In this document: piece by piece, positions 55,918-64,000 of the stretch
How the letters are laid out: every line of letters starts with the position of its first letter
Position numbering within the stretch: position 1 is the first letter of the stretch
Origin: Amycolatopsis tolypomycina
GTDB lineage: Bacteria > Actinomycetota > Actinomycetes > Mycobacteriales > Pseudonocardiaceae
Assembly: GCF_900105945.1 (NCBI RefSeq)
Contig: NZ_FNSO01000004.1
Span: 4,216,001 to 4,280,000 of the forward strand
DNA length: 64,000 bases
Direction: 5' to 3'
Program-made: the position numbers and the translations under genes
Notes under the pieces: generated by a model
What the model was told of the DNA's origin: nothing
Seen by the model: the letters and a program-made list of their open reading frames with translations, nothing else
The model's database searches: none

Positions 55918-58900
55918 ATGAAGTTGTTCTCCCCGCGCCGTTTCGGCGTCGTGCTGGCCGTCGCGGCCGCACTCGTCCCCCTCGGCAGCGCCGGCGCCGG
56001 TGCGGCGCCGTCCGCCGACACCGGCAGCGGTCTCCGCGCCGCCGCGAGCACCCTGTCCGTGCCCGACATCGACGACGTCCGCGGCAATCTCACGCTGCCG
56101 ACGAGCGGCCCGGACGGCACGAGCGTCGCCTGGACGTCGTCCGCGCCGTCGGTGATCACCCCGACCGGCGAGGTCACCCGGCCGGCGACCGGCGCGGCCC
56201 CGGCGAAGGTCGTCCTGACCGCGAAGGTCAGCCTCGGCCGCGAGAGCACCACGCGGCGGTTCACCGCCACCGTGGCCCCCAAGCCCGTCCAGGAACCCCT
56301 GGCGGGCTACAGCTTCTTCTACTTCACCGGCGAAGGCACCTCCAACGGCGAGCAGATCTACTCGGCGCTCAGCAAGGGCAACGACCCGCTGAACTGGACC
56401 GAGCTCAACAACGGCCAGCCGATCCTCAAGTCGAGCCTCGGCGAGATGGGCGTGCGCGACCCGTTCATCCTGCGCTCCCCCGACGGCGACAAGTTCTACC
56501 TGCTGGCCACCGACCTGCGGATCTACGACGGCCGCGGCTGGGACGCCGCCCAGCGCACCGGCAGCCGGTCGATCATGGTCTGGGAGTCGACGGACCTGGC
56601 GCACTGGTCGCGCCAGCGCAGCGTCCAGGTGTCCCCGCCGACCGCGGGCAACACCTGGGCCCCGGAGGCGTTCTGGGACGCCAAGCGCGGGACGTACGTC
56701 GTCTACTGGGCTTCGAAGCTCTACGCGGAAAACGACCCGAACCACCTCGGCGACAGCTACAACCGGATGATGTACGCGACCACGCGAGACTTCCACACCT
56801 TCAGCGCGCCGCAGGTGTGGATCGACCCGGGCTACTCGGTGATCGACTCGACGGTGATCAAGAACCAGGACACCTACTACCGGTTCACCAAGGACGAGCG
56901 CAACAACACCTCGACGACGCCGTGCAGCAAGTTCATCACCGAGGAGAAGGCCACCGACCTGCTCGACCCGCACTACGGCTTCGTCGCCGACTGCATCGGC
57001 AAGGCCACCGCGACCAGCCCCGGCCTGTCCGCGGGCGAAGGGCCGACCGGGTTCAAGTCCAACACCGAGAACAAGTGGTACCTGTTCATCGACGAGTTCG
57101 GCGGCCGCGGCTACGTCCCGTTCGAGTCCACCGACCTGAACTCGGGCAAGTGGACGATGTCGACCGGCGCCCACTTGCCCGCTTCACCACGGCACGGCAC
57201 CGTCCTGCCGGTCACGCAGGCGGAGATGAACCGGCTCAGCCTGCCCCCGGCACCGGTGAAGGCCGACGCGAAGGGCCTGGTCGCGCACTGGCCGCTCGAC
57301 GCGAAGTCGGGCACGGTCGCGGCCGACACCACCGGGCACGGCTACGACGGCGCCCTCGCCGGTGACGTCTCCTGGGCCGGCGGCGCGCTGGCCTTCGGCG
57401 GCCGGAACGGGCACGTCCAGCTGCCGAACAACCTGCTCACCGGCGCCTCGGCCGCGACCGTGTCGGCCGACGTCCTGGTCGACCCGAGCCAGCAGACGCC
57501 GTACTTCCTGTGGGGCCTGGGCAACACGGCGAAGGACGGCACCGGCAACGGCTACCTCTTCACCACCGGCGGCACCGCGAGCGGCGGGTTCCGCGGCGCC
57601 ATCGCCACCGGCAACTGGACCACCGAGCAGGCGGCCGGCGCCGGCGGGCTGCCGCGCGGGGTGTGGAAGAACGTGACGCTCACCGTCGGCAACGGCGTCG
57701 AGGTGCTCTACCTGGACGGCGTCGAGGTCGCCCGCAACTCCAGCGCCACGATCAAGCCGTCCGACCTCGGCGGCGGCGTCACGGCGGCGAACTACCTCGG
57801 CCGCTCGGTGTACGCGAGCGACAAGACCCTGACCGGCAAGATGAAGGACGTGCGGCTGTACAACCGGGCGCTGTCCGGGCTCGAGGTCGCCACGCTCCCG
57901 TCGAACAGCACCGCGATCCGCTCGGTGCAGCTCGACGCGCTCAAGACGCCCGCCGTCATCGATTCGGGTGCCGGGACGGTCGTGCTGCCGGTCAAGCCGG
58001 GCACCGACCTGCGGCGGCTCGCGCCGAAGTTCGCACTGGCGCCGGGCGCGACGATCAAGCCGGACAAGCCGGTGAACCTCAGTTCGCCGAAGCAGTTCAC
58101 CGTGACCGGCGCCGGCGGCGACCGTCGCGTGTGGACGGTCGAGGCGCACGAGACCCGCAGCCCGGTCCTGCCGGGGTACAACGCCGACCCGAACATCGTC
58201 GCGTTCGGCGACACGTACTACCTGTACCCGACCACCGACGGCTTCGACGGCTGGAGCGGGACGAAGTTCTCGGCGTGGTCGTCGAAGAACCTCGTCGACT
58301 GGACGGACGAGGGCGTCATCCTCGACCTCGGCAAGGACGTCAGCTGGGCGGACAAGAACGCCTGGGCGCCGACGATCGCGAAACGGGGCGGGAAGTACTA
58401 CTTCTACTTCTGCGCCGAGGCCAAGATCGGCGTCGCGGTGAGCGACTCCCCGACCGGCCCGTTCGTCGACTTGGGCAAGCCGCTGATCGCGAAGAACCCC
58501 GACGGCGGCCAGGCGATCGACCCGGCGGTGTTCATCGACCACTCCGGGCAGCCGTACCTGTACTGGGGCAACGGCAACGCCTACGTCGTCCCGCTGAACG
58601 AGGACATGGTGTCCTACGACAGCGCGAAGATCACCCGGCTGACCGGCCTGAACGACTTCCGCGAGGGGCTGTTCATGGTGGAGCGCAAGGGCACGTACTA
58701 CCTCAGCTGGTCGATCGACGACACCCGCAGCGAGGACTACCGCGTCGGCTACGCGACGGCGCCGAGCCCGACCGGGCCGTTCACCAACCGCGGCCTGATC
58801 CTGAGCAAGGACGCCCACCTGGGCATCCTCGGCACCGGGCACAGCTCGATGCTGCAGGTCCCGGGCACCGACGACTGGTACCTGGCCTACCACCGCTTCG

Positions 58901-59052
58901 GCATCCCGGGCGGCGACGGCACCCACCGCGAGACGACGATCGACAAGCTGACGTTCCGCCGCGACGGCACGATCGCCCCGGTCGTCCCGACGCTGGAAAG
59001 CGTGCGGCCGCAGCGGATCCCGTGGCACTGCGGAGCGGTGCGGGCAAGCTGA
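55918..59052 (+). CDS. Secreted multidomain GH43 glycoside hydrolase (two beta-propeller domains, Ig-like and LamG modules)
   Basis: 1044 residues with signal peptide (1-29). A bacterial Ig-like domain (about 43-122) is followed by a first five-bladed GH43-type propeller (about 128-440; VRDPFILRSPDGDKFYLLATDL, NTWAPEAFWDAKRGTYVVYWAS). Then come a LamG/concanavalin domain (460-615) and a second Ig-like stretch. The C-terminal GH43 domain (about 720-1044) has YNADPNIVAFGDTYYLYPTTDG (catalytic Asp), AIDPAVFIDHSGQPYLYWG (Asp) and FREGLFMVERKGTYYLSWS (Glu). Arabinan or arabinoxylan side-chain cleavage is expected. ATG 55918 follows GAAGGAAC, and an upstream LacI-type palindrome suggests induction by pentoses. 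Confidence 0.88.
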   Translation: MKLFSPRRFGVVLAVAAALVPLGSAGAGAAPSADTGSGLRAAASTLSVPDIDDVRGNLTLPTSGPDGTSVAWTSSAPSVITPTGEVTRPATGAAPAKVVLTAKVSLGRESTTRRFTATVAPKPVQEPLAGYSFFYFTGEGTSNGEQIYSALSKGNDPLNWTELNNGQPILKSSLGEMGVRDPFILRSPDGDKFYLLATDLRIYDGRGWDAAQRTGSRSIMVWESTDLAHWSRQRSVQVSPPTAGNTWAPEAFWDAKRGTYVVYWASKLYAENDPNHLGDSYNRMMYATTRDFHTFSAPQVWIDPGYSVIDSTVIKNQDTYYRFTKDERNNTSTTPCSKFITEEKATDLLDPHYGFVADCIGKATATSPGLSAGEGPTGFKSNTENKWYLFIDEFGGRGYVPFESTDLNSGKWTMSTGAHLPASPRHGTVLPVTQAEMNRLSLPPAPVKADAKGLVAHWPLDAKSGTVAADTTGHGYDGALAGDVSWAGGALAFGGRNGHVQLPNNLLTGASAATVSADVLVDPSQQTPYFLWGLGNTAKDGTGNGYLFTTGGTASGGFRGAIATGNWTTEQAAGAGGLPRGVWKNVTLTVGNGVEVLYLDGVEVARNSSATIKPSDLGGGVTAANYLGRSVYASDKTLTGKMKDVRLYNRALSGLEVATLPSNSTAIRSVQLDALKTPAVIDSGAGTVVLPVKPGTDLRRLAPKFALAPGATIKPDKPVNLSSPKQFTVTGAGGDRRVWTVEAHETRSPVLPGYNADPNIVAFGDTYYLYPTTDGFDGWSGTKFSAWSSKNLVDWTDEGVILDLGKDVSWADKNAWAPTIAKRGGKYYFYFCAEAKIGVAVSDSPTGPFVDLGKPLIAKNPDGGQAIDPAVFIDHSGQPYLYWGNGNAYVVPLNEDMVSYDSAKITRLTGLNDFREGLFMVERKGTYYLSWSIDDTRSEDYRVGYATAPSPTGPFTNRGLILSKDAHLGILGTGHSSMLQVPGTDDWYLAYHRFGIPGGDGTHRETTIDKLTFRRDGTIAPVVPTLESVRPQRIPWHCGAVRAS

Positions 59053-59095
59053 AAGCGTCACTCGACTCGGTGAGACGGAGATCACCAGCGGCGGC

Positions 59096-59122
59096 GTTTA
59101 CCCCGGCTTGCCCGGGGTAAAC
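59096..59122. terminator. Hairpin after the GH43 gene
   Basis: An 11-bp stem (59096-59106 with 59112-59122, GTTTACCCCGG and complement) closes a 5-nt loop, 43 bp after the GH43 stop and before the next small gene. Probable terminator; its GTTTAC/GTAAAC arms could alternatively bind a regulator of the small genes. Confidence 0.6.
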
Positions 59123-59162
59123 ATCCGCCGTTCGGATTGCTTTCCGCCTCAGGAGTCATTTG

Positions 59163-59495
59163 ATGACCAGCGTTCTCGGGAACTCGCGTGCGGTCCCCCG
59201 GCCGCGCCCCCGTCCGGTCACGTCCGACACGCTCGCGGAGCTCGCCCGCCTCGCCGCGCTGGCCGAGCTCGCCCGGCGCGCCTCGCCGTCCCTCATGCAC
59301 CACGCGATCCTGGCCGGCACGTCCCCCGCCACGGCGGCGGCGGCCGCGAAGCTCGACGTCGCCGAAGCACACATCCGCTGGCACGAGTGGGCCGACACGG
59401 CGGTGGGCCGCGACGAGTACCTCCGGGTGCACACGGCGTTCGCCGAAGCGGTCGTCGCCCGCCACGAGGCACTGGAGGAGGAGCTGTGCCCGTGA
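59163..59495 (+). CDS. Small helical protein of unknown function
   Basis: 110 residues, mostly alpha-helical. A Pro/Arg-rich start (SRAVPRPRPRPVTSDT) is followed by an Ala/Leu-rich helix and TSPATAAAAAKLDVAEAHIRWHEWADTAVG, which could be a degenerate helix-turn-helix. No family recognised. ATG 59163 has AGGAG eight bases upstream. Its stop overlaps the GTG of a 36-codon frame, so the two are probably a coupled pair. Confidence 0.6.
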   Translation: MTSVLGNSRAVPRPRPRPVTSDTLAELARLAALAELARRASPSLMHHAILAGTSPATAAAAAKLDVAEAHIRWHEWADTAVGRDEYLRVHTAFAEAVVARHEALEEELCP

Positions 59496-59602
59496 CCACG
59501 GAAGAGACGACGCTGGCCGACCTGGCTGCCTTGGGCGACGCCGCCGCGGAGCTGCTGGCGGAGATCACGGAGCAACTGGCGACGGTGGCGGCACGGCGCT
59601 GA
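59492..59602 (+). CDS. 36-residue peptide coupled to the preceding small gene
   Basis: GTG start in a GTGA overlap with the preceding stop, behind a strong GGAGGAG (59474-59480 region). It encodes a single amphipathic-looking helix (TLADLAALGDAAAELLAEITEQLATVAARR), preceded by MTTEET. No homologue recognised; the ribosome-binding site and coupling are the only support. Confidence 0.45.
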   Translation: MTTEETTLADLAALGDAAAELLAEITEQLATVAARR

Positions 59603-59629
59603 GCCCCAGCCCGCTGCGGGAGAGGTCGC

Positions 59630-60244
59630 TCAGCCGGCCAGTTCGGGCAGCGCCAGGGTGTGGTTGGTGTGCCGGACCTTGGCGTCGAGGTACCGCAGGT
59701 TGTCCGGCGTCGCGTGGACCCCCGTCGGGACCGTGCCCGCCACCGTCACTCCCCGCTCGCGCAGCTGCCGGACCTTGTCGGGGTTGTTGGTGAGCAGATC
59801 CACCTCGGTGATGCCGAGTGCGGCGAGCATCTGGGCCGCCGCCGTGTAGTCGCGGGCGTCCTCCGGCAGGCCCAGTGCCGTGTTCGCCTCGTAGGTGTCC
59901 AGCCCGGCGTCCTGGAGGGCGTAGGCGTCGAGCTTCGCGTACAGGCCGATGCCCCGGCCCTCCTGGCGCAGGTACAGGAGCACGCCGCCGGCGCCGTCGA
60001 TGCGCTCCACCGCCTCCCGCAACTGGGGCCCGCAGTCGCAGCGGGCGGAGCCGAACACGTCACCTGTCAGGCACTCCGAATGCATCCGCACCAGGGGCCG
60101 GGCCGGGGCGCCGAACACCAGGGCGAGGTGCTCGCCGCCGTCCGTCAGGCCGTCGAAGGTGACGACCTCGGCCGCGGCCGAGTAGCCGTCGGCGAAGTGC
60201 AGGGGGACTCGCACCCGGGTGCGGATGGTGGCAGCGGGGACCAT
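59630..60244 (-). CDS. ribA: GTP cyclohydrolase II
   Basis: 204 residues. It converts GTP to the first committed riboflavin precursor. Zinc ligands Cys58, Cys69 and Cys71 in HSECLTGDVFGSARCDCGPQL and the GTP/catalytic loop RQEGRGIGL (93-101) are intact; LLTNNPDK near residue 155 is also typical. It is a stand-alone RibA, not the RibBA fusion common in actinomycete rib operons, and no other rib gene is near. It is divergent from a MarR gene across two GTTC(A/G)AATTTGAAC operators, so it is probably specifically regulated, perhaps for flavin- or toxoflavin-like metabolism or stress. Confidence 0.92.
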   Translation of the reverse strand: MVPAATIRTRVRVPLHFADGYSAAAEVVTFDGLTDGGEHLALVFGAPARPLVRMHSECLTGDVFGSARCDCGPQLREAVERIDGAGGVLLYLRQEGRGIGLYAKLDAYALQDAGLDTYEANTALGLPEDARDYTAAAQMLAALGITEVDLLTNNPDKVRQLRERGVTVAGTVPTGVHATPDNLRYLDAKVRHTNHTLALPELAG

Positions 60245-60253
60245 GGCGACTCC

Positions 60254-60304
60254 GTTCAAATTTGAACCTTGATCGCACCGTACCCCTTGAGTTCGAATTT
60301 GAAC
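60254..60304. promoter_or_regulatory. Twin MarR-type operators in the ribA/marR divergent promoter
   Basis: GTTCAAATTTGAAC (60254-60267) is a perfect 14-bp palindrome. GTTCGAATTTGAAC (60291-60304) is the same with one mismatch. The second lies between TTGAGT (60288) and TACGGT (60311), the likely marR promoter; the first overlaps the ribA leader. MarR should repress both genes. Confidence 0.75.
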
Positions 60305-60322
60305 AACAGGTACGGTTGTGAC

Positions 60323-60805
60323 ATGGGTCGTCCGCGGTGGCTGAACGCCGAGGAAAAGCGCGCGTGGAACGCGTTCCTCGGCACCTACGAGCTGCTCAAC
60401 CGCCGGCTCGACCAGCAGCTCAAGCAGGACTCCGGGATCTCCCACCTGCAGTACGTGATCCTCGCGCGGCTCAGCGGCGCCCCGGACCACGAGCTGCGGA
60501 TGGCCGAGCTCGCCTGCGCCGTCTCGAACTCCAAGAGCGGGCTGACCTACCAGATCGGCCAGCTGGAGCGGGCCGGCCTCGTGCGCCGCCGCGCGTGCGA
60601 GAGCGATCCTCGCGCCGTCTACGCCGTGCTCACCGACGAGGGCATGGCCCTGCTGGAACGGGCCGCGCCCGGGCACGTCGCCCTCGTCCGGGAGCTGCTG
60701 ATCGACGTCCTCACGCCCGACCAGCTGCGTGCGGTGGCCGACGGCCTCGGCGAGGCGAACCGCCGCATGGTCGCGACCGACGGCAGCCCCACCGACTGCT
60801 CCTGA
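60323..60805 (+). CDS. MarR-family transcriptional regulator
   Basis: 160 residues with a winged helix typical of MarR: SHLQYVILARLSGAPDHELRMAELACAVSNSKSGLTYQIGQLERAGLVRRRACESDPRAVYAVLTDEG, including the Asp-Pro-Arg wing. Divergent from ribA with two near-identical palindromes in a 78-bp gap, so it very likely represses itself and ribA. The ligand is unknown; a phenolic or flavin-like compound would be usual for the family. ATG 60323 is close to the promoter, giving a short leader. Confidence 0.87.
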   Translation: MGRPRWLNAEEKRAWNAFLGTYELLNRRLDQQLKQDSGISHLQYVILARLSGAPDHELRMAELACAVSNSKSGLTYQIGQLERAGLVRRRACESDPRAVYAVLTDEGMALLERAAPGHVALVRELLIDVLTPDQLRAVADGLGEANRRMVATDGSPTDCS

Positions 60806-60906
60806 GTGACCTGCACCACTTTCGCCCCCGATTCCCGACCTTTTCGGAACCCGTTGCGCGCCGCGGGAGAACAGCCGACGACACTGGCTGCACCGAAAGG
60901 CGGGCG

Positions 60907-61497
60907 ATGACCCCGGAAGACACCGATTCCGACGACGACGCGAGCGTGATCGCGCGGTCACGGGACCAGCCGAGCCTGTTCGCGGTCATCTTCGACCGCC
61001 ACTCCCGGCACATCCACCGCTACCTGGTGCGGCGCCTCGGCCCGACCGTCGCCGACGACGTCCTGGCGGACACGTTCCTGATCGCCTTCGACAAGCGCGC
61101 GAAGTTCGACCCGGAGCGGTCCGACGCGCGGCCGTGGCTCTACGGGATCGCCACGAACCTCATTTCGCGGCAGCGCCGGACGGAAGTGCGCGAACTGAAG
61201 CTCAGGCTGGCCGTCGGCCCGCCGCCCGCCGAAGAAGGCCACGCCGACCGGGTCGCCGACCAGGTCAGCGCCCAGGCGCTCACCAAGCGGCTCGACCGGG
61301 CCCTCGCCACCCTGCGGCCGCGCGAACGCGACGTCCTGCTGCTCATCGCCGCGGAAGGCCTGGCCTACCAGGAAGTCGCCGACGCGCTCGGCGTTCCCGT
61401 CGGCACCGTCAAATCCCGCCTCAGCCGGGCTCGCGGCCGCATCCGCGCCGAGCTCGGCGCCTTCGACCTCGTGAAGGAGACCTCGGGTCATGGATGA
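60907..61497 (+). CDS. ECF-type RNA polymerase sigma factor
   Basis: 196 residues. Region sigma-2 (FAVIFDRHSRHIHRYLVRRLGPTVADDVLADTFLIAFDKRAKFD...ARPWLYGIATNLISRQRR) and sigma-4 (LATLRPRERDVLLLIAAEGLAYQEVADALGVPVGTVKSRLSRARGRIRAEL) are complete. Start ATG 60907 follows CGAAAGGCGGGC. Its stop overlaps the start of the CU044_5270-family gene by eight bases, a pairing seen widely in actinomycetes where the partner acts like a membrane anti-sigma factor. The signal is unknown. Confidence 0.88.
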   Translation: MTPEDTDSDDDASVIARSRDQPSLFAVIFDRHSRHIHRYLVRRLGPTVADDVLADTFLIAFDKRAKFDPERSDARPWLYGIATNLISRQRRTEVRELKLRLAVGPPPAEEGHADRVADQVSAQALTKRLDRALATLRPRERDVLLLIAAEGLAYQEVADALGVPVGTVKSRLSRARGRIRAELGAFDLVKETSGHG

Positions 61498-62368
61498 ACT
61501 GGACCTGATCCGCGACCGCGCGGAAGCCGTCGGGTTCGCCCCGGCGGAGCACCTCGCCCCGGCCCGTGAACGGCTGCTGGCCGCCGCCCGCGGCGAACGG
61601 CGGCACCGGCCGCGCCGCTGGTTCTGGATCGCCGGCGCCTCGGTGGGCCTGGCCGCGGCGATCACCGCCGTCGTCTCGCTGGCCCCCGCCGAGCAGGTCG
61701 GTGTCGGGCCGGGCGTGGCACACGCCGACCCCGTCAAGGTGCTGACCGCCGCGGCGAGCACCGCGCTGAAGGAGCCGGCCAAGCCGCCTCGCCCCGACCA
61801 GTTCCTGTACGTGAAGACGGAGGACCCGAACCACCACATCCGTGAGGTCTGGTTTTCGGTCGACGGCACCCGCGACGGCCTGATCGGCACCACCAAGATC
61901 GGTGGCTGCCGCAACGGCAAGGCGCCGAACTACGGCACGAACGACCCGCGCAAGGAAGGGTTTCTCGAGGACTGCAAGCCCTCGCCGGTCTACCGGACGG
62001 ACCTGCCGACGACCGCCGACGGGATGCTGGCCTACCTCAACTCCCAGCCCAGCTCCCAGAAGGACAACCCCACGGTGCTCGGCAAGGCCGTGTGGGGGCT
62101 CGCCTACGAGCAGGTCCTCCAGCCTGCCTCCTACGCGGCGCTGTTCGAGGCGGCGGCGAGGACACCGGGGCTGATGGCCCTGGACCACGTCACCGACGGC
62201 GCCGGCCGCCCGGGTGTCGGGATCAGGTTCCCGGTGGAACCTGGTGACAGCCCGAAAGCGCAGCCGATCGTGATGGTCTTCGACGCCACCACGTACCAGT
62301 TCCTGGGAACGACCGACAGTGCGGTGACGGTGAAGACCTACGTCGACCGGGCGGGGCAGCGTCCCTGA
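61490..62368 (+). CDS. CU044_5270-family membrane protein (putative anti-sigma partner)
   Basis: 292 residues. A short cytoplasmic N-terminus (about 42 residues, LDLIRDRAEAVGFAPAEHLAPARERLLAAA), one membrane helix (about 44-66, WFWIAGASVGLAAAITAVVSLA), and an extracytoplasmic domain with DQFLYVKTED, REVWFSVDGTRDGLI and a Cys pair (GGCRNGK...LEDCKP). The family is defined by its position next to ECF sigma factors; anti-sigma activity is inferred, since no classic zinc anti-sigma motif is visible in the N-terminus. Confidence 0.78.
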   Translation: MDELDLIRDRAEAVGFAPAEHLAPARERLLAAARGERRHRPRRWFWIAGASVGLAAAITAVVSLAPAEQVGVGPGVAHADPVKVLTAAASTALKEPAKPPRPDQFLYVKTEDPNHHIREVWFSVDGTRDGLIGTTKIGGCRNGKAPNYGTNDPRKEGFLEDCKPSPVYRTDLPTTADGMLAYLNSQPSSQKDNPTVLGKAVWGLAYEQVLQPASYAALFEAAARTPGLMALDHVTDGAGRPGVGIRFPVEPGDSPKAQPIVMVFDATTYQFLGTTDSAVTVKTYVDRAGQRP

Positions 62369-62453
62369 GCGGAGCCGGGCGGCTGACCAGTGCGAACGCA
62401 CCAGCCGCCCGGTTCACGCAACCATTCCGGGCTCTCACCCGTGCATTAGAGGT

Positions 62454-63329
62454 GTGAGGACCTCTTCGGATCGACGACGGCAGTTCCGGGCACGAGCGGT
62501 GGCGGTCGCGGTGCTGGCCGGGGGCGGCCTCGCCTTCGCCCACGCCGCGACCGGGGCGACCGTCGCCGGTCCCATCCTCGCCGCGGCGGCCGGCGGCCAG
62601 AGCCTGCCCGACACCGCGGCCCCGGCGCCGTCGCCGTCGCCGTCGCCCACCTTCACCCGGCCGGCCCCGAACCCGGTCCTGCCGTTCAACGCGAAGCTGA
62701 CGTCCGACGACATCCCCGAGCCCGGCGGCGGGGTGCGCAGTGGTGCCTGCAGCGGCGCGCTGATCGCGCCGCAGTGGGTCATCACCGCCGGGCACTGCTT
62801 CCACGACGTGAAGGACGTCCGGATCGGCGGGCGGCCGCCGTACACGATGACCGTGACCGTCGGGCGACTGAAGGACACCGATCCCGGCGGGTACACGACC
62901 GAGGTCGTCGACGTCCGGCAGTCGCCCGTGAACGACCTGGCGGTGGCGAAGCTCGCCACCCCGATCGACGACATCGTCCCGATCGCGCTGGCCACCACCC
63001 GGCCGGTGCTCGGGAAGCAGCTCCAGTTCGCCGGCTGGGGCTCCCTGTCCGCGACCGTGCTCGGCCCGTCCGACCACCTCAAGCGCGGCAGGTTCAAGGT
63101 GTCGGGCATCAACCAGGCGACCCTCCAGGCCCAGCCGGTCGGCACCCGCACGGTGGAGAACGGGCCGTGCCCGGAGGACTCCGGCGGCCCGTTCTTCGTC
63201 TCCGACGACGACCGCACCGCAACCCTGGTGGCCATCGTCAACACCGGGCCGCCGTGCCCGCAGCCCGGCCCCGAGACGATCGCGCGGGTGGACGTCGTGG
63301 CGGACTGGATCCGCGAGCAGATCGGCTGA
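62454..63329 (+). CDS. Secreted trypsin-like serine protease (S1 family)
   Basis: 291 residues. An Arg-rich N-terminus and hydrophobic segment (AVAVAVLAGGGLAFAHAATGA) precede a Pro/Ser linker (APAPSPSPSPSPTFTRP) and a chymotrypsin fold: His in VITAGHCFHD, Asp in VNDLAVAKL, Ser in CPEDSGGPFF. Cys pairs around these motifs fit disulfides. GTG start at 62454. It probably acts outside the cell or at the envelope. It may belong to the regulon of the preceding sigma factor, though it has its own 85-bp upstream gap. Confidence 0.85.
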   Translation: MRTSSDRRRQFRARAVAVAVLAGGGLAFAHAATGATVAGPILAAAAGGQSLPDTAAPAPSPSPSPTFTRPAPNPVLPFNAKLTSDDIPEPGGGVRSGACSGALIAPQWVITAGHCFHDVKDVRIGGRPPYTMTVTVGRLKDTDPGGYTTEVVDVRQSPVNDLAVAKLATPIDDIVPIALATTRPVLGKQLQFAGWGSLSATVLGPSDHLKRGRFKVSGINQATLQAQPVGTRTVENGPCPEDSGGPFFVSDDDRTATLVAIVNTGPPCPQPGPETIARVDVVADWIREQIG

Positions 63330-63330
63330 G

Positions 63331-63966
63331 TCACCCGTTCCGCAGGGCGGCCAGCTCCTCGGCGATCAGCAGGTCCGGGTCGAACTTCATGCCGGCGAAG
63401 TGGCCGGCCAGCTCCAGCGAGAGCACCCCGTGGAGGCGGGTCCAGAAGGACAGCGCGCGGTGCAGGGCGGCGGCCGGCGCGGGGCTGCCGCCTGCCCACT
63501 CGCGGTGGGTCTCGAGGTGCGTGTCGAACGACGTCGGCGGCTCCTCCCCCGCTTCCTCGGCGCAGGCCTCGATCAGCACGGCCATCACCTCCGCCGAGAT
63601 CGCGGTGGTGTCGCCGGGCGCGTGGTAGCCGGGCACGGGCGTGCCGTAGATGAGGAAGTACCGCTGCGGGTCGCTGCGCGCCCAGTCGCAGACGGTCGTC
63701 GCCAACCCGGTCACGCCCGCCCCCGCGTGACGGGCCGCGCGGACCGTGTCGGCGAGGCTGCGGTAGGCGTCCCGGATGAGGGCGGTGATCAGCTCGTCGC
63801 GGCTCGCGAAGTACCGGTACAGGGCCGGGCCGCTCATGCCGACCTGCTTGGCGATGGCGTTGAGCGACAGCGCGGGCACCCCGGCCGCCGCGATCTGCTC
63901 CCACGCGTGGCGCTTGATCTCCTCGCGCACCTGGGCCCGGTAACGCTCTCGCGGGGTCTCGTTCAC
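63331..63966 (-). CDS. TetR-family transcriptional regulator
   Basis: 211 residues. HTH at about 14-60 (REEIKRHAWEQIAAAGVPALSLNAIAKQVGMSGPALYRYFASRDELITAL) followed by a TetR_C_13/WHG-like domain (RYFLIYGTPVPGYHAPGDTT and FWTRLHGVLSLELAGHF). The YGTPVPGYHAP motif is typical of the WHG-domain subgroup. GTG start, divergent toward the right edge, so its likely target lies beyond the window. It converges on the protease gene with one base between stops. Confidence 0.86.
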   Translation of the reverse strand: MNETPRERYRAQVREEIKRHAWEQIAAAGVPALSLNAIAKQVGMSGPALYRYFASRDELITALIRDAYRSLADTVRAARHAGAGVTGLATTVCDWARSDPQRYFLIYGTPVPGYHAPGDTTAISAEVMAVLIEACAEEAGEEPPTSFDTHLETHREWAGGSPAPAAALHRALSFWTRLHGVLSLELAGHFAGMKFDPDLLIAEELAALRNG

Positions 63967-64000
63967 GGTTAGAGGCTATCACTTTCACTATTGACACTCA

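Noticed and set aside
60840..60880. GGAACC near 60846 as an ECF sigma autoregulated promoter
   Set aside because: The -35-like element is present, but no convincing -10 (CGTC or GTC) at 16-17 bp spacing could be placed.
1..64000. tRNA or rRNA genes, transposases, integrases, prophage genes
   Set aside because: No sequence with tRNA or rRNA features or recombinase motifs (DDE, HRY, Ser-recombinase) was seen on either strand on reading.

Overview
The window is high-GC actinobacterial DNA from a non-streptomycete. Gene content points to the Pseudonocardiaceae and most likely Amycolatopsis: a cholesterol ring-C/D catabolic operon, PucR-type regulators, an LLM/F420 enzyme, P450 and TetR genes, and a recurrent GTCCAC(A/T)GTGGAC palindrome. 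The genus is an inference. No rRNA, tRNA, CRISPR array, insertion sequence or phage gene was seen.

Layout. (1) 1-4502, minus: a translationally coupled operon matching the actinobacterial ipd/echA20 steroid cluster (two SDRs, EchA20, IpdA, IpdB and a truncated IpdC), with a KstR-like operator upstream. (2) 4649-7469: PucR and TetR regulators, then a secreted cutinase. (3) 7541-23161, minus: a seven-gene lipid operon (MmpL, MFS, FadD32-like FAAL, Pks13-like PKS, AccD4-like carboxyltransferase, Ag85-like esterase, secreted lipase) with a divergent PucR gene at 23446. This reproduces the core mycolate condensation and export toolkit of Mycobacteriales. The PKS, however, carries a DH-KR reductive loop and a degenerate extra carrier domain that canonical Pks13 lacks. 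Amycolatopsis-type organisms are known to lack mycolic acids, so the product should be a different alpha-branched lipid. This is the strongest candidate for an undescribed system.

(4) 24829-31224: sugar mutarotase, solute-binding protein, DinB protein, acyl-CoA ligase, a J-domain/NERD membrane protein behind an SOS-like box, and a HAD phosphatase. (5) 31320-43374, plus: a compact non-ribosomal peptide/acyl operon (two-domain glycosyltransferase, A-PCP-C, a C-A-PCP-TE protein fused to an MFS exporter, an A-PCP protein and a LysE exporter). The central A domain reads as serine-specific and the TE carries a cysteine nucleophile. (6) 43423-53514: M14 carboxypeptidase, DUF998 protein, P450-TetR pair with operator, small alarmone synthetase, a secreted Ala-rich repeat protein, an LLM oxidoreductase behind a MerR-type promoter, an orphan Imm8 immunity protein and a membrane protein with a dead esterase domain. 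(7) 53550-63966: polysaccharide lyase, two gene remnants, a kinase-like protein, a double GH43 enzyme behind a LacI-type palindrome, RibA/MarR with twin operators, an ECF sigma/CU044_5270 pair, a trypsin-like protease and a TetR regulator.

Most operons here are tightly coupled through 1-4 bp ATGA, GTGA or TGATG overlaps. Convergent operons are separated by long, nearly perfect hairpins.
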